Assembly (NCBI RefSeq): GCF_029892965.1 | Contig: NZ_JARXWN010000006.1 | Coordinates: forward strand, 179,039 to 243,038 | DNA from: Dysgonomonas sp. PF1-14 | GTDB taxonomy: Bacteria > Bacteroidota > Bacteroidia > Bacteroidales > Dysgonomonadaceae | Direction: 5' to 3' | Length of the DNA: 64,000 bases | In this document: positions 18,084-28,243 of the stretch, one piece after another | How the letters are laid out: every line of letters starts with the position of its first letter | Numbering within the stretch: the stretch's first letter is position 1 | Notes under the pieces: model-generated | What the model was told of the DNA's origin: nothing | What the model saw: the letters and a program-made list of their open reading frames with translations, nothing else | Databases searched by the model: none | Program-made: the position numbers and the translations under genes

Positions 18084-19742
18084 TTATTTTTTTAGACTCT
18101 CTGTTAATACTGCACGTCCCTCTTTATCTGGGTCGTTTTTTACTTCGCAATTATCATTCAATATCATTGTTTCTCCATTCTCCAAGGAAAACTCCGGCCA
18201 GTGAGGTAAAGATGCACAATTCGGATTACCTGTACGTGCAAAGTTAAGGAGTGAATCCGCCATTTTATACGATAGTTTCCGAGGTCTGGTCCCTCCTCCT
18301 GAATGTGTCAGCATCAGGTCAGTATTCAAAAACCAGAAAGAAATATCAAGACAATGAAAAGCACGTATACGCCCGTCAAATAAAAAGGGTTCGAATCCAA
18401 ACCATGCCATATATACAGGTGAATCCTGCTTTTTCTTAGCAATTGCCGATTCCACTACCGACATACGATTCGAATAAATCAATACAAGAACGTCAAACGG
18501 TTTTGCTGAAGGAAAATTACGTGAATATGCATCATATATAGCTTGTGCATTCTCTCCATATCGTTCCGAAAGTTTTTGAATCGCTTCTGTTCTGGTTATT
18601 TTTTCCTGAGCAGGATTATTTCTCTCCACTCCCCACTCGTGAAAAGTAGTACAGAAAATCATGGGTATATCGGGAGAGTCCGGATTGCTGAAAAATTCAC
18701 CTTCGGGCAAATGAATTCCATCTCCTACGGGACCGAAACTTCCTCTTGCCATTCCCGCTCCTCCGCTCTCTTTTTCCATACGTGATGCTCCCTGGTAAGC
18801 AAGTTCCATATAATCTTTCCACGACATATCCTGTAATTTATCTACTTCCGATTCAGATAGTCCTGCTTCTTTTACAATATATTCTCCTAAGCGTTTCGAA
18901 TAATCTTTATTATTAGCACGTATAGCCGAACCACTGAGCGAAACACCTTTATGGATAAGACCTTTTGTTTCGGGCATCGTTGCCAGCAAGCAAACCTTAG
19001 CTCCTCCACCAGATTGACCGATAATGGTGACATTGTTGGGATCTCCTCCAAAATTTTCAATATTGTCATGTATCCATTGCAAAGCGAAAACCATGTCCAA
19101 TAATCCGGCGTTTCCCGAATTTTTATATTTTTCTCCGAAAGCAGACAAGTCGGTAAAACCAAAAACACCCAACCGATGGTTTATGGAGCAGAAAACAATG
19201 TCACCATAGCGAACAATATTTTCACCATGGTAACCATCCTGTTCGAAGCCGTTACCCCTTGTATATCCGCCACCGTGCAACCAGACAATCACCGGACGTT
19301 TTTTGCCGTCGGCAATTGCATTTGTCCAGATATTCAGAGAGAGGCAATTCTCGCTGATTTCATCGTAATTCCAATGGTCTACAAACATATCGTACGAAGT
19401 AGACGCACGGCTGTACACATCTTGCGGTGCACTGTTGCCGTAAAATACAGCCGGGCGGATGCCATCCCACTTTTCATGTTTCTGCGGAGGCATAAAACGG
19501 TTCTTTCCAGATGTTTCAGAAGCATACGGTATACCCAGAAATGTATATACCCCGCGAGAAATATATCCTTTCACTTTGCCGTATTCTGTATCGGCTATAG
19601 CGATATTTTCTCCGATTTGAATTTGCGGTTCATCTTCGGGAATGTTAGTATGATTCTGTGCCGGTAATGGAGACGTAACGGTGATAAATAATGCTGATGC
19701 TATCGTAACAGCCTTAATAAATACTTCACTTGTTTTATTCAT
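18084..19742 (-). CDS. Secreted type B carboxylesterase
   Basis: 552 aa. A signal peptide (about 1-28, ending PLPAQ) precedes a cholinesterase-like alpha/beta hydrolase. HGGGYTRGNG forms the oxyanion region and the nucleophile is Ser244 in GQSGGG. The family is broad. In a PUL with two other esterases, a likely role is removal of acetyl or other ester groups from the glycan in the periplasm. It is the second gene of the GH30 operon, 16 nt after GH30 and 3 nt before GH2. Confidence 0.85.
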   Translation of the reverse strand: MNKTSEVFIKAVTIASALFITVTSPLPAQNHTNIPEDEPQIQIGENIAIADTEYGKVKGYISRGVYTFLGIPYASETSGKNRFMPPQKHEKWDGIRPAVFYGNSAPQDVYSRASTSYDMFVDHWNYDEISENCLSLNIWTNAIADGKKRPVIVWLHGGGYTRGNGFEQDGYHGENIVRYGDIVFCSINHRLGVFGFTDLSAFGEKYKNSGNAGLLDMVFALQWIHDNIENFGGDPNNVTIIGQSGGGAKVCLLATMPETKGLIHKGVSLSGSAIRANNKDYSKRLGEYIVKEAGLSESEVDKLQDMSWKDYMELAYQGASRMEKESGGAGMARGSFGPVGDGIHLPEGEFFSNPDSPDIPMIFCTTFHEWGVERNNPAQEKITRTEAIQKLSERYGENAQAIYDAYSRNFPSAKPFDVLVLIYSNRMSVVESAIAKKKQDSPVYMAWFGFEPFLFDGRIRAFHCLDISFWFLNTDLMLTHSGGGTRPRKLSYKMADSLLNFARTGNPNCASLPHWPEFSLENGETMILNDNCEVKNDPDKEGRAVLTESLKK

Positions 19743-19758
19743 AATTCTATTTGTTTAT

Positions 19759-21237
19759 TTACCAGATGAAGGTTCCCACAGAACCGGGAGCGAGTGGTAG
19801 ATTAGCGAAACGTCCGTTATATTGTACCTTAACTTGGTTACGAGACCAACTGTCATTAGCGACAATCAAAACAATCTTGCCTTCGGCAGTTTTAAAAGCT
19901 ACATTCGGTAATACATCGCTATGCTCCACAACCGTTGTACGACGCACTTCCGCCCGTTCTTCATCCTCAGTAATATCCACACCAGAGTCGAAAGGATGAG
20001 TTGATGAAATGCGTACAGAACCCGGGCGAACGAATTTGGACGCATGCGCTATTGTATAATAGGCTATATTTCGAGTCACATGGTCTCCATCGATAGTTAT
20101 TGCACCCTGACACATCGAACAGCCTCCGTTATCGGTATGTGGGTCGTTTAGCGGGTTGGCTCCATAATTCCAGAGAACAACATTCTTACTCCAATTCCGA
20201 GTCACATCAATAAGAAGCCTTTTCACCGATGATGCAATATTTATTGTTCGGCTATCTGGTTTCTCGGTAAGCATCTGCTCTGTAAAATAAATGTTTTTAT
20301 CCGGTCTTGCCCGGTGTACGATACTCATACCGCTGAGATATCCCCGATAATGATGAAATGCAGAACCATCGACATATTGCGCTGTGATTGCATCACTTAA
20401 AATAGCTAAAGGATAATCGGGGCGGTCGCAATTATGGTCGAAAATAACAATCTTGGTCTCTATGCCTGCTTCTTTAAATGCAGGTCCGAGATGGTCCCTT
20501 ACAAATTCATTATGCTCCTGCCAATACCACGGCATACTGGGAGTATTACGCGAGTTTAACGGTTCATTTTGTATAGTAACAGCATCAATATTTATTCCTT
20601 CTTTTGCCATTTGTTCAATGTATTTCACAAAATATTGTGCATATACATTGTAATATTCTTTCTTTAAAGCTCCTCCCTGTACATTATTATTCGTCTTCAT
20701 CCATACAGGTGCAGACCAGGGTGATGCCATTATTTTTATATCAGGTACGATTTTCAATATTTCTTTCATTACAGGAATTACATCATCGTAATCATGTCCA
20801 AGATTGAATTTCTTTAATCCGGTATCTTTTTCTCCATCGGGAAGGTCGTTGTATGAATAGACAAAATTATTCAGGTCGGATGCTCCTAAGGTTAACCGGA
20901 TATAACTGAATCCGACATTGTTCACATCATTCCTGAACATTTCTTTGAGAATATTTTCACGAGCATTTGCGCTCATGCGATTCAGATGAAACGCACTTCC
21001 TTCGGTTAAAGCGAAACCAAAACCATCCATTATTTGATATTCCTGACGGTCATCAATTATGATAGGCAAGCCTTTTCCCTGCTCATTTCCGAAAGTTATC
21101 TTTTCGGATTGTTGCTGAAAAAGAGTATTCCGGTCAGGTGTAGTTATCCACGATTCTATTTGTTGTGCTTGTATGCAAATTGCATGTAGGGCTAATGCCA
21201 GTAAAAACAATTTTTTTAACGATATTAGATTTAACAT
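19759..21237 (-). CDS. Secreted GH30 family glycosidase
   Basis: 492 aa. A signal peptide (about 1-24) is followed by a TIM barrel with a beta-sandwich made from both ends, the GH30 arrangement. Acid/base Glu225 sits in TIQNEP and nucleophile Glu320 in YFTEQ. Members act on beta-1,6-glucan, beta-glucosides, fucosides or xylan. The subfamily is not clear from sequence alone. It heads a four-gene operon with its own promoter and an inverted-repeat operator. Confidence 0.9.
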   Translation of the reverse strand: MLNLISLKKLFLLALALHAICIQAQQIESWITTPDRNTLFQQQSEKITFGNEQGKGLPIIIDDRQEYQIMDGFGFALTEGSAFHLNRMSANARENILKEMFRNDVNNVGFSYIRLTLGASDLNNFVYSYNDLPDGEKDTGLKKFNLGHDYDDVIPVMKEILKIVPDIKIMASPWSAPVWMKTNNNVQGGALKKEYYNVYAQYFVKYIEQMAKEGINIDAVTIQNEPLNSRNTPSMPWYWQEHNEFVRDHLGPAFKEAGIETKIVIFDHNCDRPDYPLAILSDAITAQYVDGSAFHHYRGYLSGMSIVHRARPDKNIYFTEQMLTEKPDSRTINIASSVKRLLIDVTRNWSKNVVLWNYGANPLNDPHTDNGGCSMCQGAITIDGDHVTRNIAYYTIAHASKFVRPGSVRISSTHPFDSGVDITEDEERAEVRRTTVVEHSDVLPNVAFKTAEGKIVLIVANDSWSRNQVKVQYNGRFANLPLAPGSVGTFIW

Positions 21238-21254
21238 TGTATTTATTCATTAAA

Positions 21255-21291
21255 AGTTTACATACAACAAATTTACTTTGGTATGTAAACT
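21255..21291 (-). promoter_or_regulatory. GH30 operon promoter flanked by a perfect inverted repeat
   Basis: On the minus strand a -7 box TAAATTTG (21275-21268) lies between the arms of an 11-bp perfect inverted repeat, AGTTTACATAC (21255-21265) and GTATGTAAACT (21281-21291). GH30 translation starts 18 nt beyond. A dimeric regulator bound to both arms would straddle the -7 region, which suggests repression or tightly gated activation. Confidence 0.6.
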
Positions 21292-21336
21292 TATCGTTAT
21301 ACAATGTCGCTGATTTGTTATACTATTATGAATATG

Positions 21337-22203
21337 CTAATATTTAATGAGCATTTGTTCTATTAATGTACGGTACTCGCTCGGAGTAGATCCTTTCTTT
21401 TTTTTGAAAATACGAATGAAATTGGATAAATTATTAAACCCGCAAAGGAAACATATTTCTGCTATGGAGTGCGTTGTTTCCGATAGCATCTGGCAAGCTT
21501 TTGCTATTCTCAGATTGATAACATAATCAATAAATGTACAACGGGTCTTCTTTTTGAAAAAATGGCTGAATGCAGATTCAGACATGTTTACCATTTCAGC
21601 TACTTCACTTAACTTAATCTGATTCTCATAATTCTTTTCAATATAATCACATACTTTAGCGATACGCCGGCTTTTGGATACCCGTACAATCGATTCGGCA
21701 TCGTACCTGTTATCCATCAGCACATTCCTGTCAGAAATAGAAAGGTCGTGAAGAATAGAAAAGAACTCCAATACTGTCTGGAAACCCTGCATCTTGGTTA
21801 ATTTTAATATACGGTCTTTCATCTCCAACTGTGTTTTTTCTGAAAAACAGATACCTCGTTGAGCTTCATAAAGTAAGGCTTTAATCTGCGAGAATAGTCT
21901 TTTTTCCAGCATCGGAAAATTCAGTAGTTTTTCGGAAAACTGAATAGTTACCACATGATTGCCGTCTACAATTTCCCCTTGCCAGGCGTGGGGAATATTT
22001 GGACCTATCATTACCAAATCCAAAGTGGAAAATTCTTCCTCGGAATCTCCAACTATACGTTTCCCGTACGTGTCAATTACCAAATTAATTTCATAATCGG
22101 AATGATGGTGCACCGGATAATCGAATTTGGCAGACGGATGATTCAAGACAATGAATAAATCATTATCCGACAATGGTGTAATCTCTTTTTGAATTTCTCG
22201 CAT
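21337..22203 (-). CDS. AraC-family transcriptional regulator of the PUL
   Basis: 288 aa. An N-terminal cupin-like sensor (about 15-110, with HHSDYEINLV) and a C-terminal double helix-turn-helix (about 185-285; LSEVAEMVNMSESAFSHFFKKKTRCTF, then IAEICFLCGFNNLSNFIRIFKKKKG). No membrane segment is present, so it senses a cytoplasmic sugar. This differs from the hybrid two-component or SusR regulators common in Bacteroides PULs. It lies between the two main PUL operons. Palindromes at 21255-21291 and 22221-22236 are candidate sites. Confidence 0.9.
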   Translation of the reverse strand: MREIQKEITPLSDNDLFIVLNHPSAKFDYPVHHHSDYEINLVIDTYGKRIVGDSEEEFSTLDLVMIGPNIPHAWQGEIVDGNHVVTIQFSEKLLNFPMLEKRLFSQIKALLYEAQRGICFSEKTQLEMKDRILKLTKMQGFQTVLEFFSILHDLSISDRNVLMDNRYDAESIVRVSKSRRIAKVCDYIEKNYENQIKLSEVAEMVNMSESAFSHFFKKKTRCTFIDYVINLRIAKACQMLSETTHSIAEICFLCGFNNLSNFIRIFKKKKGSTPSEYRTLIEQMLIKY

Positions 22204-22220
22204 AATGAAAGTTATTTATA

Positions 22221-22244
22221 TATGTGATACCACATACAAATTTA
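22221..22244 (-). promoter_or_regulatory. araC-like gene promoter with adjacent palindrome
   Basis: A minus-strand -7 box TAAATTTG (22244-22237) is followed immediately by the palindrome TATGTG-ATAC-CACATA (22221-22236), 18 nt before the regulator's ATG. The -7 box is identical to that of the GH30 operon. The palindrome overlaps the expected transcription start, fitting autoregulation. Confidence 0.5.
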
Positions 22245-22329
22245 GAAATAAAATAAAAAAAGCAATAGTTAATTCAAAAAAGTACAACGTTTCAATAGGA
22301 TTGTATAATTATTAATACAACTTAACATA

Positions 22330-22337
22330 TACTTTTG
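22330..22337 (+). promoter_or_regulatory. -7 box of the symporter-SusCD operon
   Basis: TACTTTTG within atatacttttgtaac, 24 nt upstream of the symporter ATG. The same TATACTTTTGT core recurs at 25035-25044 before susC. A TTG lies at 22301-22303, at a spacing longer than usual. Confidence 0.5.
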
Positions 22338-22361
22338 TAACATGAATATAAATTAATACCC

Positions 22362-23939
22362 ATGGAGAATTTTTCAATCAGTACAGTAGATTTAATTATA
22401 GTAGTCTTATACATTATATTTATAATATGGTGGGGGCTTAAAAATGGGAAAAGTTCGGATTCCCAGTCTTACTTTCTTGCCGGTAGGTCGATGCCTTGGT
22501 GGATTGTCGGCTTATCACTATTTGCAGCGAGCATATCCAGTACGACCTTGATAGGACAATCGGGGGACGCTTATGATACAGGGCTTGCCGTTTTCAATTA
22601 TAATCTGACCGGGATAGTCGTAATGGTATTCTTTGCGGTATTTTTACTGCCTTTATATATAAGGTCTAAAGTTTTCACCATTCCAGAATTTTTAGAGAAA
22701 CGTTTTGATAAACGCTCCCGTTTCTATTTCTCAGCAATTTGTATTATTGGTAATATATTTTTAGATGCCGCCGGGGCATTATACGCAGCAGCACTGATTA
22801 TAAAACTGATATATCCGGCTGCCGATTTGCAATTAATCATCATTATATTCGCAGCCATAGCAGCCTCATACACTATTCCAGGAGGATTGTCCTCTGTGAT
22901 AAAAACGGAACTGATACAGGCAATTATACTGATTATAGGTTCGGTAATACTTACCATCTTCTGTTTCCAGCAGGGTGGAGATTACTTTATCGATCTGTAT
23001 AAGAACGGAGATATTCTGGCAAAACTTATTCGTCCGATGGATGACCCTGCTACTCCATGGCTGGGACTGATAGTCGGCATGCCGATTCTGGGTATCTATT
23101 TCTGGGCGAATAATCAGACGATGGTACAACGGGTGTTAAGCGCCAAAACGGTTGATGAAGGACGGAAAGGTGTTATGCTGAACGGATTCTTGACCATGGC
23201 AACTTTGTTTATAATAGCCATTCCCGGACTTATTGCCAGAGGATTATTCCCGGGACTCGACCGTCCGGATATGGTATATCCGACCATGGTAATCAACTTA
23301 ATGCCTATCGGTTTGCTGGCTATTATATTAGCTGCATTGTTATCTGCATTGACATCTGCCTTGAGCGCCATTTTAAATTCAACATCCACTTTATTTACAA
23401 TGGATTTTTATTCTCACTTCAACAAAAATGCCGATTCAAAGAAACTGGTAAAGGTGGGAAAAATAGCTTCATTAGTTATCATTATTTTGGCTGCAATATG
23501 GGCTCCACAAATTGGTAAATTTGGCTCATTATTAAAATACTATCAGGAGATGCTTTCATACATCTCACCTCCGATTGTGGCGGCTTTCCTTCTGGGTATT
23601 TTCAGTAAAAGGGTAAATGGAAATGGTACTTTCATTGGACTGATAAGCGGGTTGGCAATAGCAGTGCTGATGCTTTTCTTCCGACAGGAGATTTTCGGAG
23701 ATATGCACTTCTTGCTTGTGGTTCCGTTCCTGCTTAGTACCAGCATGTTGATTATGTATTTCACAAGCCTGATGAGTGCTGCACCTGCCAATGATAAACT
23801 TGCAGATACTACTTTCAGGAAAAATGACCTGATTACAGAATTTAAAGATCTGAGAGGGAATGCCTGGTATAAAAGTTATCTGGGATGGGCAATTCTTTTG
23901 TTGGGATTAAGCGCACTTCTCTGGATCGTATTCAGCTAA
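22362..23939 (+). CDS. Sodium:solute symporter (SSS family), probable sugar importer
   Basis: 525 aa with about 13-14 membrane helices. The early segment WWGLKNGKSSDSQSYFLAGRSMPWWIVGLSLFAASIS is typical of the SSS/SGLT family. Standing next to the cytoplasmic GH130 enzyme, it probably brings manno-oligosaccharides or mannosides across the inner membrane. It is first in the plus-strand PUL operon, 37 nt before GH130, and is preceded by a -7 box. Confidence 0.9.
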   Translation: MENFSISTVDLIIVVLYIIFIIWWGLKNGKSSDSQSYFLAGRSMPWWIVGLSLFAASISSTTLIGQSGDAYDTGLAVFNYNLTGIVVMVFFAVFLLPLYIRSKVFTIPEFLEKRFDKRSRFYFSAICIIGNIFLDAAGALYAAALIIKLIYPAADLQLIIIIFAAIAASYTIPGGLSSVIKTELIQAIILIIGSVILTIFCFQQGGDYFIDLYKNGDILAKLIRPMDDPATPWLGLIVGMPILGIYFWANNQTMVQRVLSAKTVDEGRKGVMLNGFLTMATLFIIAIPGLIARGLFPGLDRPDMVYPTMVINLMPIGLLAIILAALLSALTSALSAILNSTSTLFTMDFYSHFNKNADSKKLVKVGKIASLVIIILAAIWAPQIGKFGSLLKYYQEMLSYISPPIVAAFLLGIFSKRVNGNGTFIGLISGLAIAVLMLFFRQEIFGDMHFLLVVPFLLSTSMLIMYFTSLMSAAPANDKLADTTFRKNDLITEFKDLRGNAWYKSYLGWAILLLGLSALLWIVFS

Positions 23940-23976
23940 TAATCAACTAAAAATAAATATTATAAAATTTGAAACT

Positions 23977-24993
23977 ATGAAATTAGAAAAATTTCAGGGA
24001 AACCCTATTGTGTCTCCTAACGAAAAGAATGACTGGGAATCATTAGTGACATGCAATCCGGGAGTATACTATGACAACGGAACTTTTTACATGCTCTATC
24101 GTGCTGCAGGGAATGATGAAGAACATGTAATCCGATTAGGATTGGCGACAAGTAAAGATGGCTTTCATTTCGAAAGAGCTTCGGATGAACCAGTCTTCGG
24201 ACCTGGAGCAAACAATTTCGACTCAGGTTGTGTGGAAGATCCGCGTATAGTTAAATTCGATAATGAATATTATGTAACATATGCATACCGCCCCTTTCCT
24301 CCAGGACAATATTGGAAATTTGCTCACGATGTGGTGAAAATACCTAAAGTCGGTGCAGATGCTCCTGCAGCAATTGCTAAAAATCTGGGAAATACGGGCC
24401 TTGCTGTTACTACTGATTTTAAAAATTTTCGTCGCTTAGGGCGTTTGACCTCTCCGATTTTGGATGACAGGGATGTAATAATTTTCCCTGAAAAGATAAA
24501 TGGGCAATATGTATTGATGCATCGTCCAAAGCAATATATAGGAGAAAAATACGGAGTAAAGTATCCTTCTATCTGGCTCAAATTTTCCGATGATCTATTA
24601 GATTGGGAGGACAAAGAAAGTCATTTGCTTTTGACTGGTATCGAAGGCACATGGGAAGAAAAAATAGGAGGAAGCACTCCGCCTTTGAAAACGGAATATG
24701 GTTGGTTGGTTATTTACCATGGCGTTGAAAACGGAGGTTTAGGTTACTACAGGGCGGGTGCTATCCTCTTAGATTTAGAAAATCCGTTGAAGATAATATC
24801 GAAGGCTCCGGACTATATTCTCGAACCCGAATACGATTATGAGATTGAAGGATACTACAGAGGTTGTGTGTTTCCGACCGGAAACGTAATTATTGATGAC
24901 ACATTATATGTGTATTACGGAGGTGCCGATAAATATATAGGCGTTGCCACATGCAATATTCATGATTTCATCAAAACTTTCAGAAAAGTATAA
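23977..24993 (+). CDS. GH130 family beta-mannoside phosphorylase or hydrolase
   Basis: 338 aa with no signal peptide, so cytoplasmic. Five-bladed propeller signatures include NPGVYYDNGTFYMLYRA (about 27-43), GCVEDPRI (about 86-93, with the catalytic Asp), DDRDVIIFPEKI and YYRGCVFPTGNVI. GH130 enzymes split beta-mannosidic bonds, usually by phosphorolysis giving mannose 1-phosphate. Some subfamilies hydrolyse instead, and I cannot assign the subfamily. Position after the symporter suggests processing of imported mannosides. No cellobiose 2-epimerase lies nearby. Confidence 0.92.
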   Translation: MKLEKFQGNPIVSPNEKNDWESLVTCNPGVYYDNGTFYMLYRAAGNDEEHVIRLGLATSKDGFHFERASDEPVFGPGANNFDSGCVEDPRIVKFDNEYYVTYAYRPFPPGQYWKFAHDVVKIPKVGADAPAAIAKNLGNTGLAVTTDFKNFRRLGRLTSPILDDRDVIIFPEKINGQYVLMHRPKQYIGEKYGVKYPSIWLKFSDDLLDWEDKESHLLLTGIEGTWEEKIGGSTPPLKTEYGWLVIYHGVENGGLGYYRAGAILLDLENPLKIISKAPDYILEPEYDYEIEGYYRGCVFPTGNVIIDDTLYVYYGGADKYIGVATCNIHDFIKTFRKV

Positions 24994-25035
24994 TAAATCA
25001 GTGGAAAAGGTAAATTCTCATTCATTGTTTCCCTA

Positions 25036-25043
25036 TACTTTTG
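25036..25043 (+). promoter_or_regulatory. Possible internal promoter before susC
   Basis: TACTTTTG in ctatacttttgtttt, 44 nt upstream of the susC ATG and within the 94-nt gap after GH130. It matches the operon-head promoter over 11 bases. This would let the outer-membrane genes be expressed apart from the symporter and GH130. Confidence 0.4.
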
Positions 25044-25087
25044 TTTTGTTAATAAGTTATAAAACAATTTTAAATAAAGCTAATCAC

Positions 25088-28000
25088 ATGAAGAAACCTA
25101 AAACCAAGAAAATGTCTATGGGTCTTCTATCCCTTAAAATGTTTTTTATATATTTTTTGTTGGGTAGTTTTAGTACGGTACAGGGTGCCGTAACTCAGGA
25201 CCCCGGGAGAATAACAGTCTCCGGGACTGTTATAGATACTAAAGGAGAGCCTCTTATTGGGGTGTCTATCGTGCTTAAGAATGCTGATGTACATACAGGG
25301 ACTGTTACAGATATAGATGGTAAATATTCTTTACCAAATATTCCATCAAATGGGACTTTGGAATTCTCCAGTATTGGGATGATAAAACAGCAGATTGCCA
25401 TTAATAACCAAAAAACGATTGATGTAACTATGCAAGATGATGCTATTTTGCTCGGAGAAACAGTCGTAATTGGTTATGGTTCGGTAAAAAAGAGCGACCT
25501 GACAGGATCGGTGGCGAGTATTAAAACCGATGTAATAAGCGATATCCCGGCCAATTCTGTGGAGGGTCTTTTACAAGGACGAGCTGCCGGTGTACAAGTA
25601 ATCAATTCTTCTCAAGATCCGGGTTCAGGAGCAACTGTGCGCATACGCGGTAACAGTTCATTACGCGGGTCTAATTCACCTCTGATTGTTGTTGACGGTT
25701 TTCCTTTGGGTGATGCCGGAGACCTGAAACAAATCAATACAGATGATATCGTTTCAATGGAAGTTCTAAAAGATGCATCTGCATCAGCAATATATGGATC
25801 GCGTGGGGCAAACGGAGTAATCATAGTTACGACAAGAAGAGCAAAAAAAGGAACTACAACAGTTTCAGTCAAACAACAGCTTACTTTTTCTGAGTTTTCT
25901 TCAAAGCTTGACTTATGGAGAGATCCGGTATTAATGGCAATGTTAAATAATGAAAGCCGTACTAATGGAGGTGAACAACCTCTTTATATCGGCGCCGTGA
26001 ATTCTGCTGGGGTTTATTACCCTTCGATAGAAGAGCTACAAACGACATGGACTACCAATACCCGTTGGGATGATTTAGTATTCAGAAATACACCGGTATC
26101 AAGCAATACTACTATTTCTGTAGCCAGTTCGAATGAGAAAACAAGTTTCAACCTAAGTGCGAATTATTTCTCTGATATGGGTATGTATAAAGACGATGAT
26201 TACTCTAAAGGTGGATACAATCTCAATGTGGATCATTATATATACGACAATTTCAAAATACGTGCATCAAATATTCTATATCTAGGCGACAGAGATAGTA
26301 ATGGCTGGACTGCTTATTGGAGAAATCCTATTTATCCGGTATATAACGATGATGGTTCTTACTGGCAGGCAAACAATACTGACTATGACCATCCGGTGGC
26401 TCTACGTGAACTGAAAAAGAATAAAACGAAGATGTTAGATGTTATCTCATCGGCAGCATTGGAGTGGCAGATTCTTCCCGAACTTAAACTAACAAGTCAG
26501 TTAAACTATAAATACGGAAAGTCTACTAACGATCAGTATTTTCCTAAAAAATACACGCAGGCTGGGAATGAAAATGGCGGAAGAGGTATTATAGGCAATA
26601 CAGAAGGTCAGAATTTTGTTTCTGAAACATTTGCAAACTATTCCAAACTATTTAATGAGAAGCATGAACTTGGGGTTATGGCGGGACATTCTTACGAATG
26701 GTATCAATACAGGGATTCGTATCTGACAGCCAGTGGTTTTGTGAATGAATCTTTAGGAAATGAAAATATGGGGTCAGGCGAACAAGCAAGAAATTTGTTA
26801 TCAAACGGATTCTCTAAGAGCAAACTTCTTTCTTATATGGGACGCCTTAACTATACTTTCGATAATAAATATTTAGCTACACTAACCTTCCGTGCCGACG
26901 GGTCTTCCAAATTCGGTAAAAATAATAAATGGGCTTATTTCCCCTCAGGAGCGTTAAGCTGGAAAGCACATGAAGAAGAATTTGTAAAAAGCTGGAAAGT
27001 TTTCGATGAATTAAAGTTCCGTTTAAGTTATGGTATTTCGGGTAATCAAGGAATTAGCCCATTTCAGACATTAAGCCGCTATGGCACTACAAAATATTAT
27101 AATGAAGGACAATGGTTGACTGCCATCGGTCCGGGATATGTATCTGGAAATACAGGACAAGATGGAATTTATAAGGTTTGGAGCGGTATTCCAAATCCTG
27201 ACCTGAAATGGGAAACAACATCCCAATGGGACCTTGGTCTCGATATGGCTTTCTTCAACAGAAGATTAACAGCCACTCTTGATATTTACAGTAAAGAAAC
27301 TTCCGACCTGCTTCGTGAAAGGAACCTCGCATTATCTTCAGGATATGATCGCATGTGGGTAAATGATGGAAAAATACGCAACCGTGGGTTTGAAGCAACA
27401 TTTAATGGTATCATAGTGGATACAAAAGATTGGGGATTCGATGCGACGTTTATCTTCTCAATGAATCGCAATAAAGTTTTGGATTTGGGTAGTAGTCTCG
27501 AATCTGGATTGATTACCGATCCTCGTACAGGAATGCAATATGAGGTTATCGGAAATCTCCGTGAGCAATATCGGGCATATACCAATATCCTGGCTATCGG
27601 GCAACCTATCAATGTTTTCTACGGATATAAGACAGATGGTATTATACAAACCTTACAAGAAGGGCTTGATGCAGGGCTTACAGGAGATTATGCACAGCCG
27701 GGAGAATTTAAATACATGAATATTTATGATGGGGATGGTACTACAGGTGTTATCAATGAGAATGACAGATGCATCATCGGTGATCCGAATCCGGATTTTA
27801 CAGCTAGTTTAAACCTTGCTTTTCGTTGGAAAAATCTTGATGCAAGTATATTCCTGAATGGTGTTTTTGGCAACGATGTTTTAAACACGAAAACATTCGG
27901 AGACCCTCATAACGCTGCATTCCGTTGGACGCTAGATAATCCGACGAATAAATATCCCAGTCTGAGAAGCAATCGCCAAACAATGTTGTCAGACTACTGG

Positions 28001-28231
28001 GTAGAGGATGGCTCTTTTGTAAGAATACAAAATCTATCAGTAGGGTATACTTTCAAATTACCAAAACAAAAAGTATTTGCTGAAAAGGTACGCTTATATA
28101 TGAATGCATCAAATTTGTATACATTCAGTAAATTTGATGGATATGACCCGGAAGTAGATCAAACGGGTATATATACAGGAGGATATCCTCGCTTGAGAAA
28201 ATGGACTGTAGGCATTGATATAACATTCTAA
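25088..28231 (+). CDS. SusC-like TonB-dependent outer-membrane transporter
   Basis: 1047 aa from ATG 25088 (MKKPKTKKMSMGLL). The frame is open further upstream, but the upstream part overlaps GH130 and the signal peptide follows 25088. Domains: signal peptide (about 1-34), carboxypeptidase-regulatory-like domain (GRITVSGTVIDTKGEPLIG), TonB plug (SDLTGSVASI, GSGATVRIRGN, DASASAIYGSRGANGVI) and the 22-strand barrel ending KWTVGIDITF. It imports glycan fragments across the outer membrane with SusD, which starts 12 nt downstream. Confidence 0.95.
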   Translation: MKKPKTKKMSMGLLSLKMFFIYFLLGSFSTVQGAVTQDPGRITVSGTVIDTKGEPLIGVSIVLKNADVHTGTVTDIDGKYSLPNIPSNGTLEFSSIGMIKQQIAINNQKTIDVTMQDDAILLGETVVIGYGSVKKSDLTGSVASIKTDVISDIPANSVEGLLQGRAAGVQVINSSQDPGSGATVRIRGNSSLRGSNSPLIVVDGFPLGDAGDLKQINTDDIVSMEVLKDASASAIYGSRGANGVIIVTTRRAKKGTTTVSVKQQLTFSEFSSKLDLWRDPVLMAMLNNESRTNGGEQPLYIGAVNSAGVYYPSIEELQTTWTTNTRWDDLVFRNTPVSSNTTISVASSNEKTSFNLSANYFSDMGMYKDDDYSKGGYNLNVDHYIYDNFKIRASNILYLGDRDSNGWTAYWRNPIYPVYNDDGSYWQANNTDYDHPVALRELKKNKTKMLDVISSAALEWQILPELKLTSQLNYKYGKSTNDQYFPKKYTQAGNENGGRGIIGNTEGQNFVSETFANYSKLFNEKHELGVMAGHSYEWYQYRDSYLTASGFVNESLGNENMGSGEQARNLLSNGFSKSKLLSYMGRLNYTFDNKYLATLTFRADGSSKFGKNNKWAYFPSGALSWKAHEEEFVKSWKVFDELKFRLSYGISGNQGISPFQTLSRYGTTKYYNEGQWLTAIGPGYVSGNTGQDGIYKVWSGIPNPDLKWETTSQWDLGLDMAFFNRRLTATLDIYSKETSDLLRERNLALSSGYDRMWVNDGKIRNRGFEATFNGIIVDTKDWGFDATFIFSMNRNKVLDLGSSLESGLITDPRTGMQYEVIGNLREQYRAYTNILAIGQPINVFYGYKTDGIIQTLQEGLDAGLTGDYAQPGEFKYMNIYDGDGTTGVINENDRCIIGDPNPDFTASLNLAFRWKNLDASIFLNGVFGNDVLNTKTFGDPHNAAFRWTLDNPTNKYPSLRSNRQTMLSDYWVEDGSFVRIQNLSVGYTFKLPKQKVFAEKVRLYMNASNLYTFSKFDGYDPEVDQTGIYTGGYPRLRKWTVGIDITF

Positions 28232-28243
28232 AAACTGACAATC

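Noticed and set aside
24944..25087. Longer start for susC
   Set aside because: It overlaps the end of GH130 and places the signal peptide nearly 60 residues inside the protein. ATG 25088 fits better.
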